DNA of 40,159 bases, taken from an uncultured Bacilli bacterium (GTDB lineage: Bacteria; Bacillota_I; Bacilli_A; RF39; UBA660). Location of the stretch: positions 1-40,159 of the forward strand of contig CANQZW010000010.1 in the NCBI GenBank assembly GCA_947628435.1, in the 5' to 3' direction. The position numbers and the translations under genes were made by a program. The notes under the pieces were generated by a model that made no database searches, was not told the DNA's origin, and worked only from the letters and a program-made list of their open reading frames with translations. This document shows, in pieces, positions 16,554 through 24,533 of the stretch; the stretch's first letter is position 1, and every line of letters begins with the position of its first letter.

Positions 16554-19007
16554 CTATTTTTTATCTTCACTTGGTTTTTTTATACCCTCTAGAGTTTTTT
16601 CAAGTTTAGATAACTCAATTGCAAGTGTTTGTTCTTTTTCAGTAGTAGTAGTACCCTTTATACCAGCAACAATAGGTTGAAGCTCATCAAAAGCAGATTT
16701 TAAATCATTCATAGACTCTCTAATAGTACTTAATTGTTTCTGTGAATCATCATAATCTTTTTCATACTTTTTTAAATCATCATATTTTTGTGTTAATAAT
16801 TTTTTTTGGTTTTCATTTGCTACATTACCCAATTCTGTTCCTATTTTCGTAATAGCGTTCTTAATTCCTGACATAGAACTTGCATCAATTTCCACTGATA
16901 TACCAGCACTAGATAACGAACTAGCTAAAGCTGAAGCCAGAACTTGAGCATTTTGTACTGTTGCATTTTGGGTAGAAAGAATTGACTGATAAGTTCCTGC
17001 TTGCTGCATGTATTGCTCTTGAGAATGAATTGAATTTGCAAGTGCATTACTTTGATAAGTATTAAACATTTTCTTAAGATTTTCAATGCCACCTGTTCCA
17101 CTAACATATAATTCATCGTTTAAATTTACATTAGACTTTGTTGGGTTACCATTTTCGTCAATAATATCTGCAATAAACTTACCATCTGAATCTCTTTTTT
17201 TAAGTGTTTCTTTTGTTTTAGCTAAATCATAACTTTTCGCACCAGTTGCTTCAAGATATTGTGCTAACACAGCTTCACCTTCAGATGCAGCTTTATAATT
17301 ATCAAATAGTTTTTTAGCATCACCATTACCTTCTACAATCTTACCTTTACCAAGACCTGCTTGATATTTTCCACCAGAATGGAATTTTGCATTTTTAGCA
17401 TCCTCAAGGGCTTTTCTTTTATCATATAATTCATTCGGATCACCAAAAACTCCTTCGACATTTGATGGTATATCTCTAATCCATTCTCCTGCCTTAGTAG
17501 TATTTTTGGTAAATGCTAAACGATCAGCCTTTTCTTTAGCAGCATCTTTGCCCCCTTTAAAGGCTCCTTTTAAATCATTTGATGCTAAACCTACTTTGCC
17601 TCCTGCTAAAGTACCAACAAATGCAGCAGCTCCAAATTGTTTAAGTGAATCACCTACTCCTACATTATTATCTCTATAAGCATCCCGTTTCATCTGTTTT
17701 AATGCCTTTTTCTTACTCATGTCAGCATACTTGTCTTTATTTGCTTCATAAACTGCATCTCTAGCTTCTCTTGCTTTTCTACCAGGCCCTCTTTTGTATC
17801 CTAATTCTTCTCTAGCAGCCTTTTTTTGAGCACGTCTATTTTGATTATTTTTATGAATCATCGAAGCCGCTCCTACAGCCGCACCAGCAGCAGCATGTCC
17901 TGCTGCAGTAAGAGCACCTCCGATTAAAGCTGCACTTCCAAGTTTCTTTCCTAATCCACCTATGCCAGTTCCTTCATCATCTACACCAATCATGTCTCCA
18001 ATCCACTTAGGAGCTTTTTTAGCAAATATTAGTATAGCAATTAAAATAACTAATGTACCCATGATTCCTAAACCTTTTATTTGTACATTTTGAGATAGAC
18101 TAATTAACATTATCATTAATTCTAAAACAGCAAGCTTTATAAATAAACTAGCGTAAGTTTTTCCAACAGTAGTTAACCATTTATGAAAAGGACCACTTTT
18201 AGCTGATTTAGGATCAATATAAGTTACAATAAATAGCGGTGCCACAATCTGTAAAAAAGCAAGTTCAACAGACCTTACGGCTATATCAATAGCCATGCCT
18301 AGTAAAACATACGTTATAAAAATACCAACAGCAAAAGTTACTAAATACATATAAGTATAAACATAAACTGTTTCACCATCATTTTTTATTGTTCTACCTA
18401 TATTTTTTATAAGAGTTGGCCATAATTTTTCATCACCATTTAAAACATTTTTATTGTATTCATCCACCGCAGTATAACATTTGCCTTCACAATTGTCATT
18501 CGCAACATATTTTCCATCTTTTAAAGTTGCTACTTGTTCATCGGGATGAATAAGGGCTTTTATAGCAATTCTTTGCATTGTTTTTCCCGGATCATCACCA
18601 CTTGTAATATTACTACCTGTAAAAACCTTTGATACATAATTACCTTCAACTATTACGCTTTGAACATGATATAACTCATGAAATAACATAGGTGTAAAAA
18701 TTAATAGTACAAACATAATTATTAAGTTACGTAAAACAGAACCAATACCAGTTTCTTTATCCGTTAATTTATCCGGATTTATTATAGCATTCACAAGTAT
18801 AAGTGCAATTCTAAACAAAGCAAAAATACTTATTATTATATAAGTATTATTCATAATAATTCTAATTGCTTTTTCATCAAAGATTGCTGCCTCAGATAAT
18901 ATTTTAATTAAATTATAAACATTATCAATAAGACCATAAGCAACAGAATCCAATAGTATAAGTATCGCTCTAAGTGGACTAAACCAACTTATTAATATTT
19001 CAAGCAT
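16554..19007 (-). CDS. VirB6/TrbL-like polytopic T4SS membrane protein, 817 aa
   Basis: The probable inner-membrane channel component. The N-terminal half has about six to seven hydrophobic helices (roughly 45-70, 88-108, 207-240, 245-265, 280-302, 312-332). An extracellular loop lies between the second and third (~112-205). The motif ISLSQNVQIKGLGIMG and an Ala/Gly-rich helix (~350-385) follow. The C-terminal half (~390-817) is soluble, Lys- and Gln-rich and coiled-coil-like. Membrane block plus long cytoplasmic tail fits VirB6-like proteins of Gram-positive conjugative systems. AGGAGG precedes the ATG. It lies nine bases after the pilin-like gene. Confidence 0.75.
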   Translation of the reverse strand: MLEILISWFSPLRAILILLDSVAYGLIDNVYNLIKILSEAAIFDEKAIRIIMNNTYIIISIFALFRIALILVNAIINPDKLTDKETGIGSVLRNLIIMFVLLIFTPMLFHELYHVQSVIVEGNYVSKVFTGSNITSGDDPGKTMQRIAIKALIHPDEQVATLKDGKYVANDNCEGKCYTAVDEYNKNVLNGDEKLWPTLIKNIGRTIKNDGETVYVYTYMYLVTFAVGIFITYVLLGMAIDIAVRSVELAFLQIVAPLFIVTYIDPKSAKSGPFHKWLTTVGKTYASLFIKLAVLELMIMLISLSQNVQIKGLGIMGTLVILIAILIFAKKAPKWIGDMIGVDDEGTGIGGLGKKLGSAALIGGALTAAGHAAAGAAVGAASMIHKNNQNRRAQKKAAREELGYKRGPGRKAREARDAVYEANKDKYADMSKKKALKQMKRDAYRDNNVGVGDSLKQFGAAAFVGTLAGGKVGLASNDLKGAFKGGKDAAKEKADRLAFTKNTTKAGEWIRDIPSNVEGVFGDPNELYDKRKALEDAKNAKFHSGGKYQAGLGKGKIVEGNGDAKKLFDNYKAASEGEAVLAQYLEATGAKSYDLAKTKETLKKRDSDGKFIADIIDENGNPTKSNVNLNDELYVSGTGGIENLKKMFNTYQSNALANSIHSQEQYMQQAGTYQSILSTQNATVQNAQVLASALASSLSSAGISVEIDASSMSGIKNAITKIGTELGNVANENQKKLLTQKYDDLKKYEKDYDDSQKQLSTIRESMNDLKSAFDELQPIVAGIKGTTTTEKEQTLAIELSKLEKTLEGIKKPSEDKK

Positions 19008-19016
19008 AGTAACCTC

Positions 19017-19391
19017 CTAAAAACAAATTTGCAATCCGAACCAACCAAATATAACACTTAATGCCCATGGTAAAGCAATTAATATAAGAGCTGCTACTAC
19101 TCTTTTTACCATATTATTAACACTCTTTTTTATAGCATCAGCATCACCGGAGGTCATAGCCTTTATAAAATCAATGGTTATTGTAACAATAAGAGCTAAG
19201 GGTACAATAAACACAACCCATTTCCAATACTTATGAATCAAATCAATAATATCTGTATCACATTTTAAATTCGATACTGTTTCGTTTGAAGTTGTTGTGT
19301 TATCTGCAAAAACTTTGCATGGCATAGTTATAAACGTTAATACCAATAACATAAATATTTCACTAAACTTTTCTTTAATATTTTTTCTCAT
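19017..19391 (-). CDS. VirB2/pilin-like small membrane protein with signal peptide, 124 aa
   Basis: A signal peptide (~residues 8-29, ending VFADN), a short outside segment with one Cys, then two membrane helices separated by a short basic loop (KAMTSGDADAIKKSVNNMVKR) and the end SVIFGWFGLQICF. The topology resembles VirB2/TrbC pilins. The ATG at 19391 is chosen because GAGGTG lies five bases upstream; the earlier ATG overlaps that site. It is the first gene of the operon that continues through VirB6, VirB3 and VirB4, and is paralogous to the next upstream gene. Confidence 0.75.
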   Translation of the reverse strand: MRKNIKEKFSEIFMLLVLTFITMPCKVFADNTTTSNETVSNLKCDTDIIDLIHKYWKWVVFIVPLALIVTITIDFIKAMTSGDADAIKKSVNNMVKRVVAALILIALPWALSVIFGWFGLQICF

Positions 19392-19432
19392 AAAACACCT
19401 CATGCACTATATACCTACTTTACCCTATATAC

Positions 19433-19461
19433 ATAATAACATTTTCTTTTGACTTTGTCAC
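19433..19461 (-). promoter_or_regulatory. Promoter of the main T4SS operon
   Basis: GTGACA (-35, 19456-19461), 17-bp spacer, TATTAT (-10, 19433-19438) with an upstream TGT extension. Confidence 0.65.
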
Positions 19462-19469
19462 TAATAAAA

Positions 19470-19529
19470 ATTAAAAAGTAATAGTTTTGAATATTGTAAT
19501 CTAACAACATTAACAAAACTACTACTTTT
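19470..19529 (-). terminator. Long-stem terminator after the first pilin-like gene
   Basis: Sixteen-base-pair stem with one G-U pair between 19514-19529 and 19474-19489, then a T-rich tract. It separates the first pilin-like gene from the rest, so that gene may be expressed at a different level. Confidence 0.7.
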
Positions 19530-19560
19530 ATTTTGATTAAAATAACTAATTTACTTATGT

Positions 19561-19914
19561 CTATTTTTCACTTACTCCCCAGTTATTATTTTGGTTAAAT
19601 AGACCACCAATTGTTTCATTTGCTTCTGCCCAGCAACCTTTCCAGTCACTATTACCAAACCATCCCATTATAACTGATACAATAAGTGGTATTAAAAATA
19701 CTACTACTGCCGATATAATTCTCTTAATAAGTGCTTGTTGATTCTTCTTAACTTCTTCATCCTTACCTGCAATAACTGCTTTCACTAAGTCAATTGTACC
19801 TAATACAATTAATATTACTGGTACTATCCATTGAACCATTTTAAGCACGAAACGAACAATAGATAGTAAAGGCAATAACCCTTCATAAGTTCCAGAACAT
19901 TCTAATATAAACAT
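19561..19914 (-). CDS. VirB2/pilin-like small membrane protein, 117 aa
   Basis: Two membrane helices (~20-46 and ~66-86) around a charged loop (VKAVIAGKDEEVKKNQQALIKR), then the conserved end SVIMGWFG and a Trp/Asn-rich tail. It is clearly paralogous to the 19017 protein (same KA/G-loop-KR layout and GWFG), but has no cleavable signal peptide. AGGAGG sits nine bases before the ATG. It has its own promoter and terminator, a pattern that suits a major subunit needed in excess. Confidence 0.75.
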   Translation of the reverse strand: MFILECSGTYEGLLPLLSIVRFVLKMVQWIVPVILIVLGTIDLVKAVIAGKDEEVKKNQQALIKRIISAVVVFLIPLIVSVIMGWFGNSDWKGCWAEANETIGGLFNQNNNWGVSEK

Positions 19915-19949
19915 TTTTTATTTCCTCCTTATCTACTTCTTACAAACTA

Positions 19950-19978
19950 ATATTAAACTATTTTTAAAACTTTGTCAA
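19950..19978 (-). promoter_or_regulatory. Promoter of the first pilin-like gene
   Basis: TTGACA (19973-19978, consensus), 17-bp spacer, TAATAT (19950-19955). Confidence 0.75.
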
Positions 19979-19990
19979 TTAATATTTATA

Positions 19991-20036
19991 AAATATACAA
20001 ATGCGCGTTAATTCATAATAATTAGTTTGTATATTT
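19991..20036. repeat. 11-bp inverted repeat between divergent promoters
   Basis: Arms AAATATACAAA (19991-20001) and TTTGTATATTT (20026-20036) surround a 24-bp centre. The right arm covers the -35 of the rightward promoter, so it could be an operator for the thioredoxin-like gene or for both directions. Confidence 0.6.
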
Positions 20037-20055
20037 AATAAATTAGTGATAAAAT
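20027..20055 (+). promoter_or_regulatory. Promoter of the thioredoxin-like lipoprotein gene
   Basis: TTGTAT (20027-20032), 17-bp spacer, TAAAAT (20050-20055). AGGTGATG precedes the start codon. Confidence 0.7.
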
Positions 20056-20074
20056 TATTTTAGGTGATGAATAT

Positions 20075-20491
20075 ATGAAAAAAGTTTCAAAAATTATTTT
20101 AATGCTATTTGTTTTTTGTTTAATACTATGTGGGTGTTCAAAAAAAGAACATATTAAAGAAATTACCTTAGATGAATTTAAAGAAAAAATTGCTAACAAA
20201 GAAACATTTGCAATATACGTAGGAAATAAGAATTGTACACATTGTATAAGTTATAGACCAATATTAGAGAAAGTATTAGATGATTATGATATAACAATTT
20301 ATCATATTGATAATAGTAAGTTAGATGAAGATAGCTACGCAGAATTTAGTACTTATATAAATATTTCTGGAACTCCTACAATAGCATTTATAACTAACGG
20401 TGAAGAAGAAACAACATTAAACAGAATAACTGGAGAAGTATCAAGAGATACAACAATACAGCGCTTTAAAAGTAATGGATATATTAAGTAA
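20075..20491 (+). CDS. Thioredoxin-like lipoprotein, 138 aa
   Basis: A probable extracytoplasmic thiol-disulfide protein. The lipobox LILCGC puts the lipidated Cys at ~21. A thioredoxin fold follows with the CXXC site NCTHC (C54, C57) and the cis-Pro loop SGTPTIAF (~99-106). It is divergent from the T4SS pilin gene, whose partner proteins (the multi-hydrolase and lipoproteins) are Cys-rich outside the cell. A role in their oxidation is possible but inferred from position only. Confidence 0.88.
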   Translation: MKKVSKIILMLFVFCLILCGCSKKEHIKEITLDEFKEKIANKETFAIYVGNKNCTHCISYRPILEKVLDDYDITIYHIDNSKLDEDSYAEFSTYINISGTPTIAFITNGEEETTLNRITGEVSRDTTIQRFKSNGYIK

Positions 20492-20522
20492 AGATATAAA
20501 TACCTTTATTTTTTATATAAAA

Positions 20523-20546
20523 AAAGAAATAAAAAACTATTTCTTT
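20523..20546. terminator. Bidirectional terminator between the thioredoxin-like gene and uppS
   Basis: Stem AAAGAAATA (20523-20531) / TATTTCTTT (20538-20546). It overlaps the uppS stop codon. Confidence 0.6.
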
Positions 20547-21244
20547 ACCCCTCCAAATCTTCTATCTCTGTTATTGTATGCCTCTATTGCTTTATCCATC
20601 TGTTTTTCATCAAAATCTGGCCATAAAGTATCAGTAAAATAAAGCTCAGCATAAGCCATTTGCCACAACATAAAATTACTAATTCTATATTCTCCACTTG
20701 TTCTTATTAATAAATCAATTGGTGGTAAATCATTAAATAAATATTTATTAAATAAGTCTGGATTAATGTCATTACAATCAATAATACCTTCTTTAACATC
20801 TTTACTAATTTTTTTAGTAGCATTTATTATTTCATCTTGTCCACCATAATTTAAGCATATATTAAAAATACCATTAGTATTATTCTTAGTTTCTTGCATC
20901 ATTTTTTCCATCGAATCAATAACCTGTTCACTTAGTTTATCTTTAACTCCAGAAAAAATAACCTTTACCCCTTTTTTCTTAACTGCCTCAAAATTTTCTT
21001 TAAAAGCTTTAAGAAATAAATTCATTAAAAAATCAACTTCTTCTTTATCTCTTTTCCAATTTTCTGTTGAAAAAGCAAAAACACTTAAAACCTTTATTTT
21101 TTTATCATAAGCATACTCTGATATTTTTTTTAAAGCTTCCGCTCCTTTTTGATGACCTTTAGTACGTTTTAATCCTCTTTTTTGTGCCCATCTACCATTA
21201 CCATCCATTATTATGGCCACATGATTAGGAATTTTGTATTCCAT
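20537..21244 (-). CDS. uppS: Isoprenyl transferase (undecaprenyl diphosphate synthase)
   Basis: A cis-prenyltransferase that makes the C55 lipid carrier for peptidoglycan and surface polymers. Motifs: HVAIIMDGNGRWAQKR (catalytic Asp), TKGHQKGAEAL, FAFSTENWKRDKEEV, NICLNYGGQDEII, DLLIRTSGEYRISNF and LPPIDLL/MAYAELYFTDTLWPDF. Length 235 aa is standard. The ATG at 21244 has GGAGGT six bases upstream; an ATG at 21262 is in frame but overlaps that site. An extended -10 (TGT-TATAAT) lies at 21271-21279. Confidence 0.97.
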   Translation of the reverse strand: MEYKIPNHVAIIMDGNGRWAQKRGLKRTKGHQKGAEALKKISEYAYDKKIKVLSVFAFSTENWKRDKEEVDFLMNLFLKAFKENFEAVKKKGVKVIFSGVKDKLSEQVIDSMEKMMQETKNNTNGIFNICLNYGGQDEIINATKKISKDVKEGIIDCNDINPDLFNKYLFNDLPPIDLLIRTSGEYRISNFMLWQMAYAELYFTDTLWPDFDEKQMDKAIEAYNNRDRRFGGVKK

Positions 21245-21270
21245 TTTAATACCTCCATGCAATTAAGCTA

Positions 21271-21279
21271 ATTATAACA
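21271..21279 (-). promoter_or_regulatory. Extended -10 promoter of uppS
   Basis: TGT followed by TATAAT on the minus strand (TATAAT 21271-21276), with a weak -35. Confidence 0.5.
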
Positions 21280-21370
21280 TAAATTTTGCCTGTTTAAAAT
21301 ACTAAAAATAGTATTATGTTATCGTCAATATTAATTTTATATCATTTAATTAAATAGGAGTGAATAATTT

Positions 21371-21529
21371 ATGTGGTTTATATTTTTAATATTAATTATA
21401 CTTTTTATACCGATTTTTATATTATTACTTCCATTTGCTTTATTATTCATAGTTATAAATGCAATATTTTCATGTTTATGTAATAATAAATGTAATTGTA
21501 GTAATAATAATTGCAACTGTAAAAGATAA
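21371..21529 (+). CDS. 52-aa membrane protein with Cys-rich CxC tail
   Basis: A short gene, easily missed. Residues 2-33 form one very hydrophobic stretch (MWFIFLILIILF start, Pro at 14 and 21), perhaps a helical hairpin. The tail holds six cysteines in CxC spacing: CLC (35, 37), CNC (41, 43) and CNC (48, 50), separated by Asn/Lys. AGGAG lies ten bases before the ATG. The tail looks like a soft-metal or Fe-S binding patch. It faces the ORF6N pseudogene and lies divergent from uppS. Family not recognised. Confidence 0.6.
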   Translation: MWFIFLILIILFIPIFILLLPFALLFIVINAIFSCLCNNKCNCSNNNCNCKR

Positions 21530-21532
21530 AGA

Positions 21533-22453
21533 TTATTCTTTATCTTTTACATTTATATTTAATAATAAATTATTTATTATAATTTTATCCTCTATTTTAT
21601 TTATACCAAATACTTTTTTACCCAAATCTTTAAGTGATGCTCCTACATGATATAACTTATTTTTATCTACTATTATGAACCTATCATGAAAGATATTAGT
21701 ATATCTTATTTTTATTTTTGGATACTGATTATTAAACTTTTCTATGTCCAGTTTTGTTATATTACTTTTTTTACTTGTTATTATGTATACAATCACATTT
21801 ATGTTTTTTTTAGTTAATACATCTAGTGTTTTTTTATCTACGTAATTATCTATTATTATAATTTCTTTAGTTGCACTTTTTATTATATCTATTAATAAGC
21901 TATAAGCATCGTATATTTCTCCATTATAAAATAACTTGCTTTTTAAATCTTCTTTTCTATCAAATTTATCAAATAACTCTTCTATTTTTATATCATGCTT
22001 TATTAACGTACTTTGTATATAATCAGTTTTATTTTCTATTGTTATTATCCTTTTAAATATATCTTTATTTTCATTTATTAATTTTCTCATTGATACAAAT
22101 GCATTCATTATATTTACGCTTACTCTTGCAGCATCTTTTGTTCTTAATACGCTTGATAACATTGCAACTTCTTACTTTATAAATACATATGGTAATGTTC
22201 TTTTCATATTTGCGGTTTCAATTTGAAACCGCAAATTGTACTTTTCCTTTATTACTTCATATTCATCTTGAGTTAACTGAAAATAAAAATTTCTCGGAAA
22301 TCTTTCCATGTTTCTTTTTACTGCTAAATTAATCGTTTTTGTACCATTTGTGCATCCATATAAAATAGCTAAATCACTATCTAACATAACTTGTTTTCCT
22401 CTTACATCATATATCAAATTTTTTATATTAACTTTTTCTTTTATTTCTAACAT
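21533..22453 (-). pseudogene. ORF6N-domain protein gene interrupted by an in-frame TAA
   Basis: A phage-type ORF6N (KilA-N-like) DNA-binding protein split by a stop. The first part (22453-22172) has VRGKQVMLDSDLAILYGC, NLAVKRNMERFPRNFYFQL, then LRFQIETANMKRTLPYVF. In relatives the next residues are TEQGVAM; here they read I-K-stop-E-V-A-M, all in one frame, with TAA at 22172-22174. Past the stop comes LSSVLRTKDAARVSVNIMNAF, a coiled coil, and a C-terminal PLD-like region (FHDRFIIVD, LYHVGASLKDLGKKVFG). Either a single nonsense change inactivated it or two separate polypeptides are made; the second part begins with ATG at 22162 but shows no clear ribosome binding site. Confidence 0.8.
22082..22235. 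repeat. Duplicated segment, copy A
   Basis: About 150 bp of the ORF6N gene, repeated 412 bp downstream at about 22494-22647 with few differences. It ends in the perfect palindrome 22209-22235 (13-bp arms TTTGCGGTTTCAA / TTGAAACCGCAAA). Confidence 0.85.
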
Positions 22454-22493
22454 TTATCTATCCTTTCTTTTAATACTTTTAAATATTTTTTAA

Positions 22494-22647
22494 TTTTTTC
22501 ATTAATACAAATACATGCATTATATTTACGCTTGCTCTTGCAGCATCTTTTGTTCTTAATACGCTTGATAACATTGCAACTTTTTACTTTATAAATACAT
22601 ATGGTAATGTTCTTTTCATATTTGCGGTTCCAAATTGGAACCGCAAA
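22494..22647. repeat. Duplicated segment, copy B
   Basis: Second copy of the ORF6N hinge region, including the same stop codon. It ends in palindrome 22621-22647 (arms TTTGCGGTTCCAA / TTGGAACCGCAAA). Relative to copy A both arms changed in a compensating way. Confidence 0.85.
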
Positions 22648-22830
22648 TCATCATTTTTAATCTTATTTAACTCACCATTTCTTAACAATATTTATTAGTC
22701 AAAATTTTTGACCGCAAAGTTTTAAATTCTGAGGTAGTCACTTTAAAACAATATTTTTCCGGAAATTTATCTAGATTTTTTTACCGCTTGATTACTTTTT
22801 TCTTCTAATTCAAACATATATAATCTTCCA
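22494..22830 (-). pseudogene. Decayed second ORF6N gene
   Basis: Minus-strand translation gives pieces of another ORF6N protein: NQAVKK, then after a frameshift NLDKFPEKYCFKV and TLRSKILTNK, and then, after stops, the copy B hinge with PYVFIK and a stop. A start like MFELEEKSNQ is visible near 22820. This fills the gap between the ORF6N pseudogene and the glycosyltransferase; no intact gene is present in it. Confidence 0.65.
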
Positions 22831-22869
22831 CTTTAATTATTCTCTTATAATTCAAAAAAACACTCATAA

Positions 22870-22894
22870 AAAAATGCTTTATTTCTAAAGCATT
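22870..22894 (-). terminator. Terminator of the glycosyltransferase operon
   Basis: Stem AATGCTTTA (22873-22881) / TAAAGCATT (22886-22894), with seven T after it on the minus strand. Confidence 0.75.
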
Positions 22895-23891
22895 ATAAAC
22901 TTTTATATATTTTTTTTAATTTTTCTCCTATTATTCTTAAATCTCTTTGTTTAGCAACCTCATAAGATTGCTCACTAACACTAGGAAGCTTGCCATCAAA
23001 AAATAATTTGATTTTCTTTTCAAAATCATCAACGTCTTTTGCTTTATATACGTTTTTTCCATCAATAAGCCAATTATCAAAAATAGGTATGTCTCTTATG
23101 ATAGCATTTTGTTTACAAGCACAAGCCTCTATTATAGGAATTCCTTCTGTTTCTTCTAACGTTGGAAATAAATATAAATCTCCGCCATTCATCGCTTCTT
23201 TTATTACGTCTTGTTCAACGTATCCTGCAAACGTTAAATTATCAAGCTTAGTATTAACCGCTTTTCTTACCTTTTTAGTAGCTGCTATTAAAGGGCTATA
23301 CCCAAACCAAATGAACTTATATTCTGGAAGTCTTTTAGCAAGTTCTACGAAATCAACGATCCCTTTTCTTTCAATATATAAACCGATACCAAAAATTACC
23401 TTATCATCCTTTGAATATCCATATGTTTTACGAAATTTATCACCTAGCTTTTGATCTTTTTTAAAAAAATCTAATTCAATGCCATTTGATACGTCATAAA
23501 TTTTTTTATCTTCTAGACCTTTATATCCCTGTAATAGCTTTTTAGAATATAAAGTTGGGGTTATTATAACATCTCCTAAGCTATAACACTTAATTAGCCA
23601 TTTTTTAAATAATTTAGATGTTATTTTTGAAAAAATAAACCCATTTTTATAATCTTCTTCAGTAGAATGAGCATGGTAAACGATTTTTTTACCCTGTTTC
23701 TTTGCTTTTTTTGTAAAGAAGTATGATTTAGGAAAATACGTATTTATATGTAAAATATCATAATCATCTTTTGGATTTAAAGTATAAGAAACATTAGCGT
23801 ACTTTAAAGCCTTACACTGGTGCTTTATTGCTTTACCTAACCCAGATTTTCCAACTACCTTTAACCCCTCAGAATATAATAAAACTTTCAT
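22893..23891 (-). CDS. GT4-family glycosyltransferase, probably lipid glucosyltransferase
   Basis: A GT-B glycosyltransferase of 332 aa. Motifs: LYSEGLKVVGKSGLGKAI (N-terminal acceptor lobe), HAHSTEED, SNGIELDFF, GLYIERKGI, and the donor-binding EX7E motif in EETEGIPIIEA. It resembles the enzymes that glucosylate diacylglycerol in Bacillota and Mollicutes; the acceptor is inferred. Its ATG is one base after the stop of the four-helix membrane protein gene (TAA-A-ATG), so the two are translationally coupled and share the transcript downstream of the large RNA gene. Confidence 0.85.
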   Translation of the reverse strand: MKVLLYSEGLKVVGKSGLGKAIKHQCKALKYANVSYTLNPKDDYDILHINTYFPKSYFFTKKAKKQGKKIVYHAHSTEEDYKNGFIFSKITSKLFKKWLIKCYSLGDVIITPTLYSKKLLQGYKGLEDKKIYDVSNGIELDFFKKDQKLGDKFRKTYGYSKDDKVIFGIGLYIERKGIVDFVELAKRLPEYKFIWFGYSPLIAATKKVRKAVNTKLDNLTFAGYVEQDVIKEAMNGGDLYLFPTLEETEGIPIIEACACKQNAIIRDIPIFDNWLIDGKNVYKAKDVDDFEKKIKLFFDGKLPSVSEQSYEVAKQRDLRIIGEKLKKIYKSL

Positions 23892-23892
23892 T

Positions 23893-24486
23893 TTAAGTAT
23901 CCTTTCTTTTAAAAATACTAATTAACTTAGCAAACTTAAAAACTATTACATCACTTTTATTAATTGCATAACTTTTACCCATGGCTTTACCTCCAATTGT
24001 TAAAGCTGCTATTAAAGCGGTTAATACTAAAGTTACTACCGCCATGTTAATATTAAACTTTACCGCAATATTCTCTGATATAAGAATACCAATAGATCCA
24101 GATATTATACCACAAACATCACCAATAACATCATTGCAAAAAGCTGATACTTTTTCTGCATTATGAATTAAATTTATTGCAGTTTTACTTCCCTTTATCT
24201 TCTTTGATGCCATTGAATTAAAAGGTTTTAAATCTGATGCGGTTACCGCAACTCCTATCATATCAAATAATACACCAATAACTATTATTAAAATAACAAT
24301 AATAATTCCAATAATAACGCTTAAGCTAGATACTACGTTTTGGGTTAAGCATGAAATAAATAAAGATATTAAAAAAGCACAAAAAGTAATTGTAACTACC
24401 CATTTCATATCTATTAAACGTCTAGGTATTTTATCTATTTTTTTTATCTTTTTTTCATATTTTTCATTAAAAGACTTTACTTTCAT
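23893..24486 (-). CDS. Four-helix membrane protein, CorB-like annotation; candidate OapA
   Basis: 197 aa. A basic N-terminus (~1-25), four membrane helices (~27-49, 51-80, 121-143, 145-170), and between helices 2 and 3 a conserved-looking cytoplasmic segment: FDMIGVAVTASDLKPFNSM, ASKKIKGSKTAI, NAEKVSAFCNDVIGDVCGI. Small proteins of this type are often annotated as Mg/Co transporter CorB-like. As I recall, OapA, the membrane partner of OLE RNA, is a similar small four-helix protein encoded just downstream of the RNA, and OLE complexes are linked to Mg homeostasis. This gene lies downstream of a ~600-nt structured RNA in the same direction. The OapA assignment is inference. Confidence 0.6.
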   Translation of the reverse strand: MKVKSFNEKYEKKIKKIDKIPRRLIDMKWVVTITFCAFLISLFISCLTQNVVSSLSVIIGIIIVILIIVIGVLFDMIGVAVTASDLKPFNSMASKKIKGSKTAINLIHNAEKVSAFCNDVIGDVCGIISGSIGILISENIAVKFNINMAVVTLVLTALIAALTIGGKAMGKSYAINKSDVIVFKFAKLISIFKRKDT

Positions 24487-24508
24487 AAATCTCTTCCCTT
24501 CATAGATA

Positions 24509-24533
24509 AAAAGGAAAAATTAATTTTCCTTTT
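24509..24533 (-). terminator. Hairpin with T tract between the coiled-coil and four-helix genes
   Basis: Stem AAAAGGAAAA (24509-24518) / TTTTCCTTTT (24524-24533). It overlaps the end of the upstream gene; it could terminate or only attenuate. Confidence 0.55.

Noticed and set aside
1-19914. The integrase and the T4SS belonging to one ICE
   Set aside because: The tRNA 3' fragment at 1517-1571 closes the element, and housekeeping genes (scpAB, rmuC) lie between it and the T4SS.
22162-22174. Frameshift in the ORF6N gene
   Set aside because: Both halves are in the same frame; the break is an in-frame TAA, not an indel.
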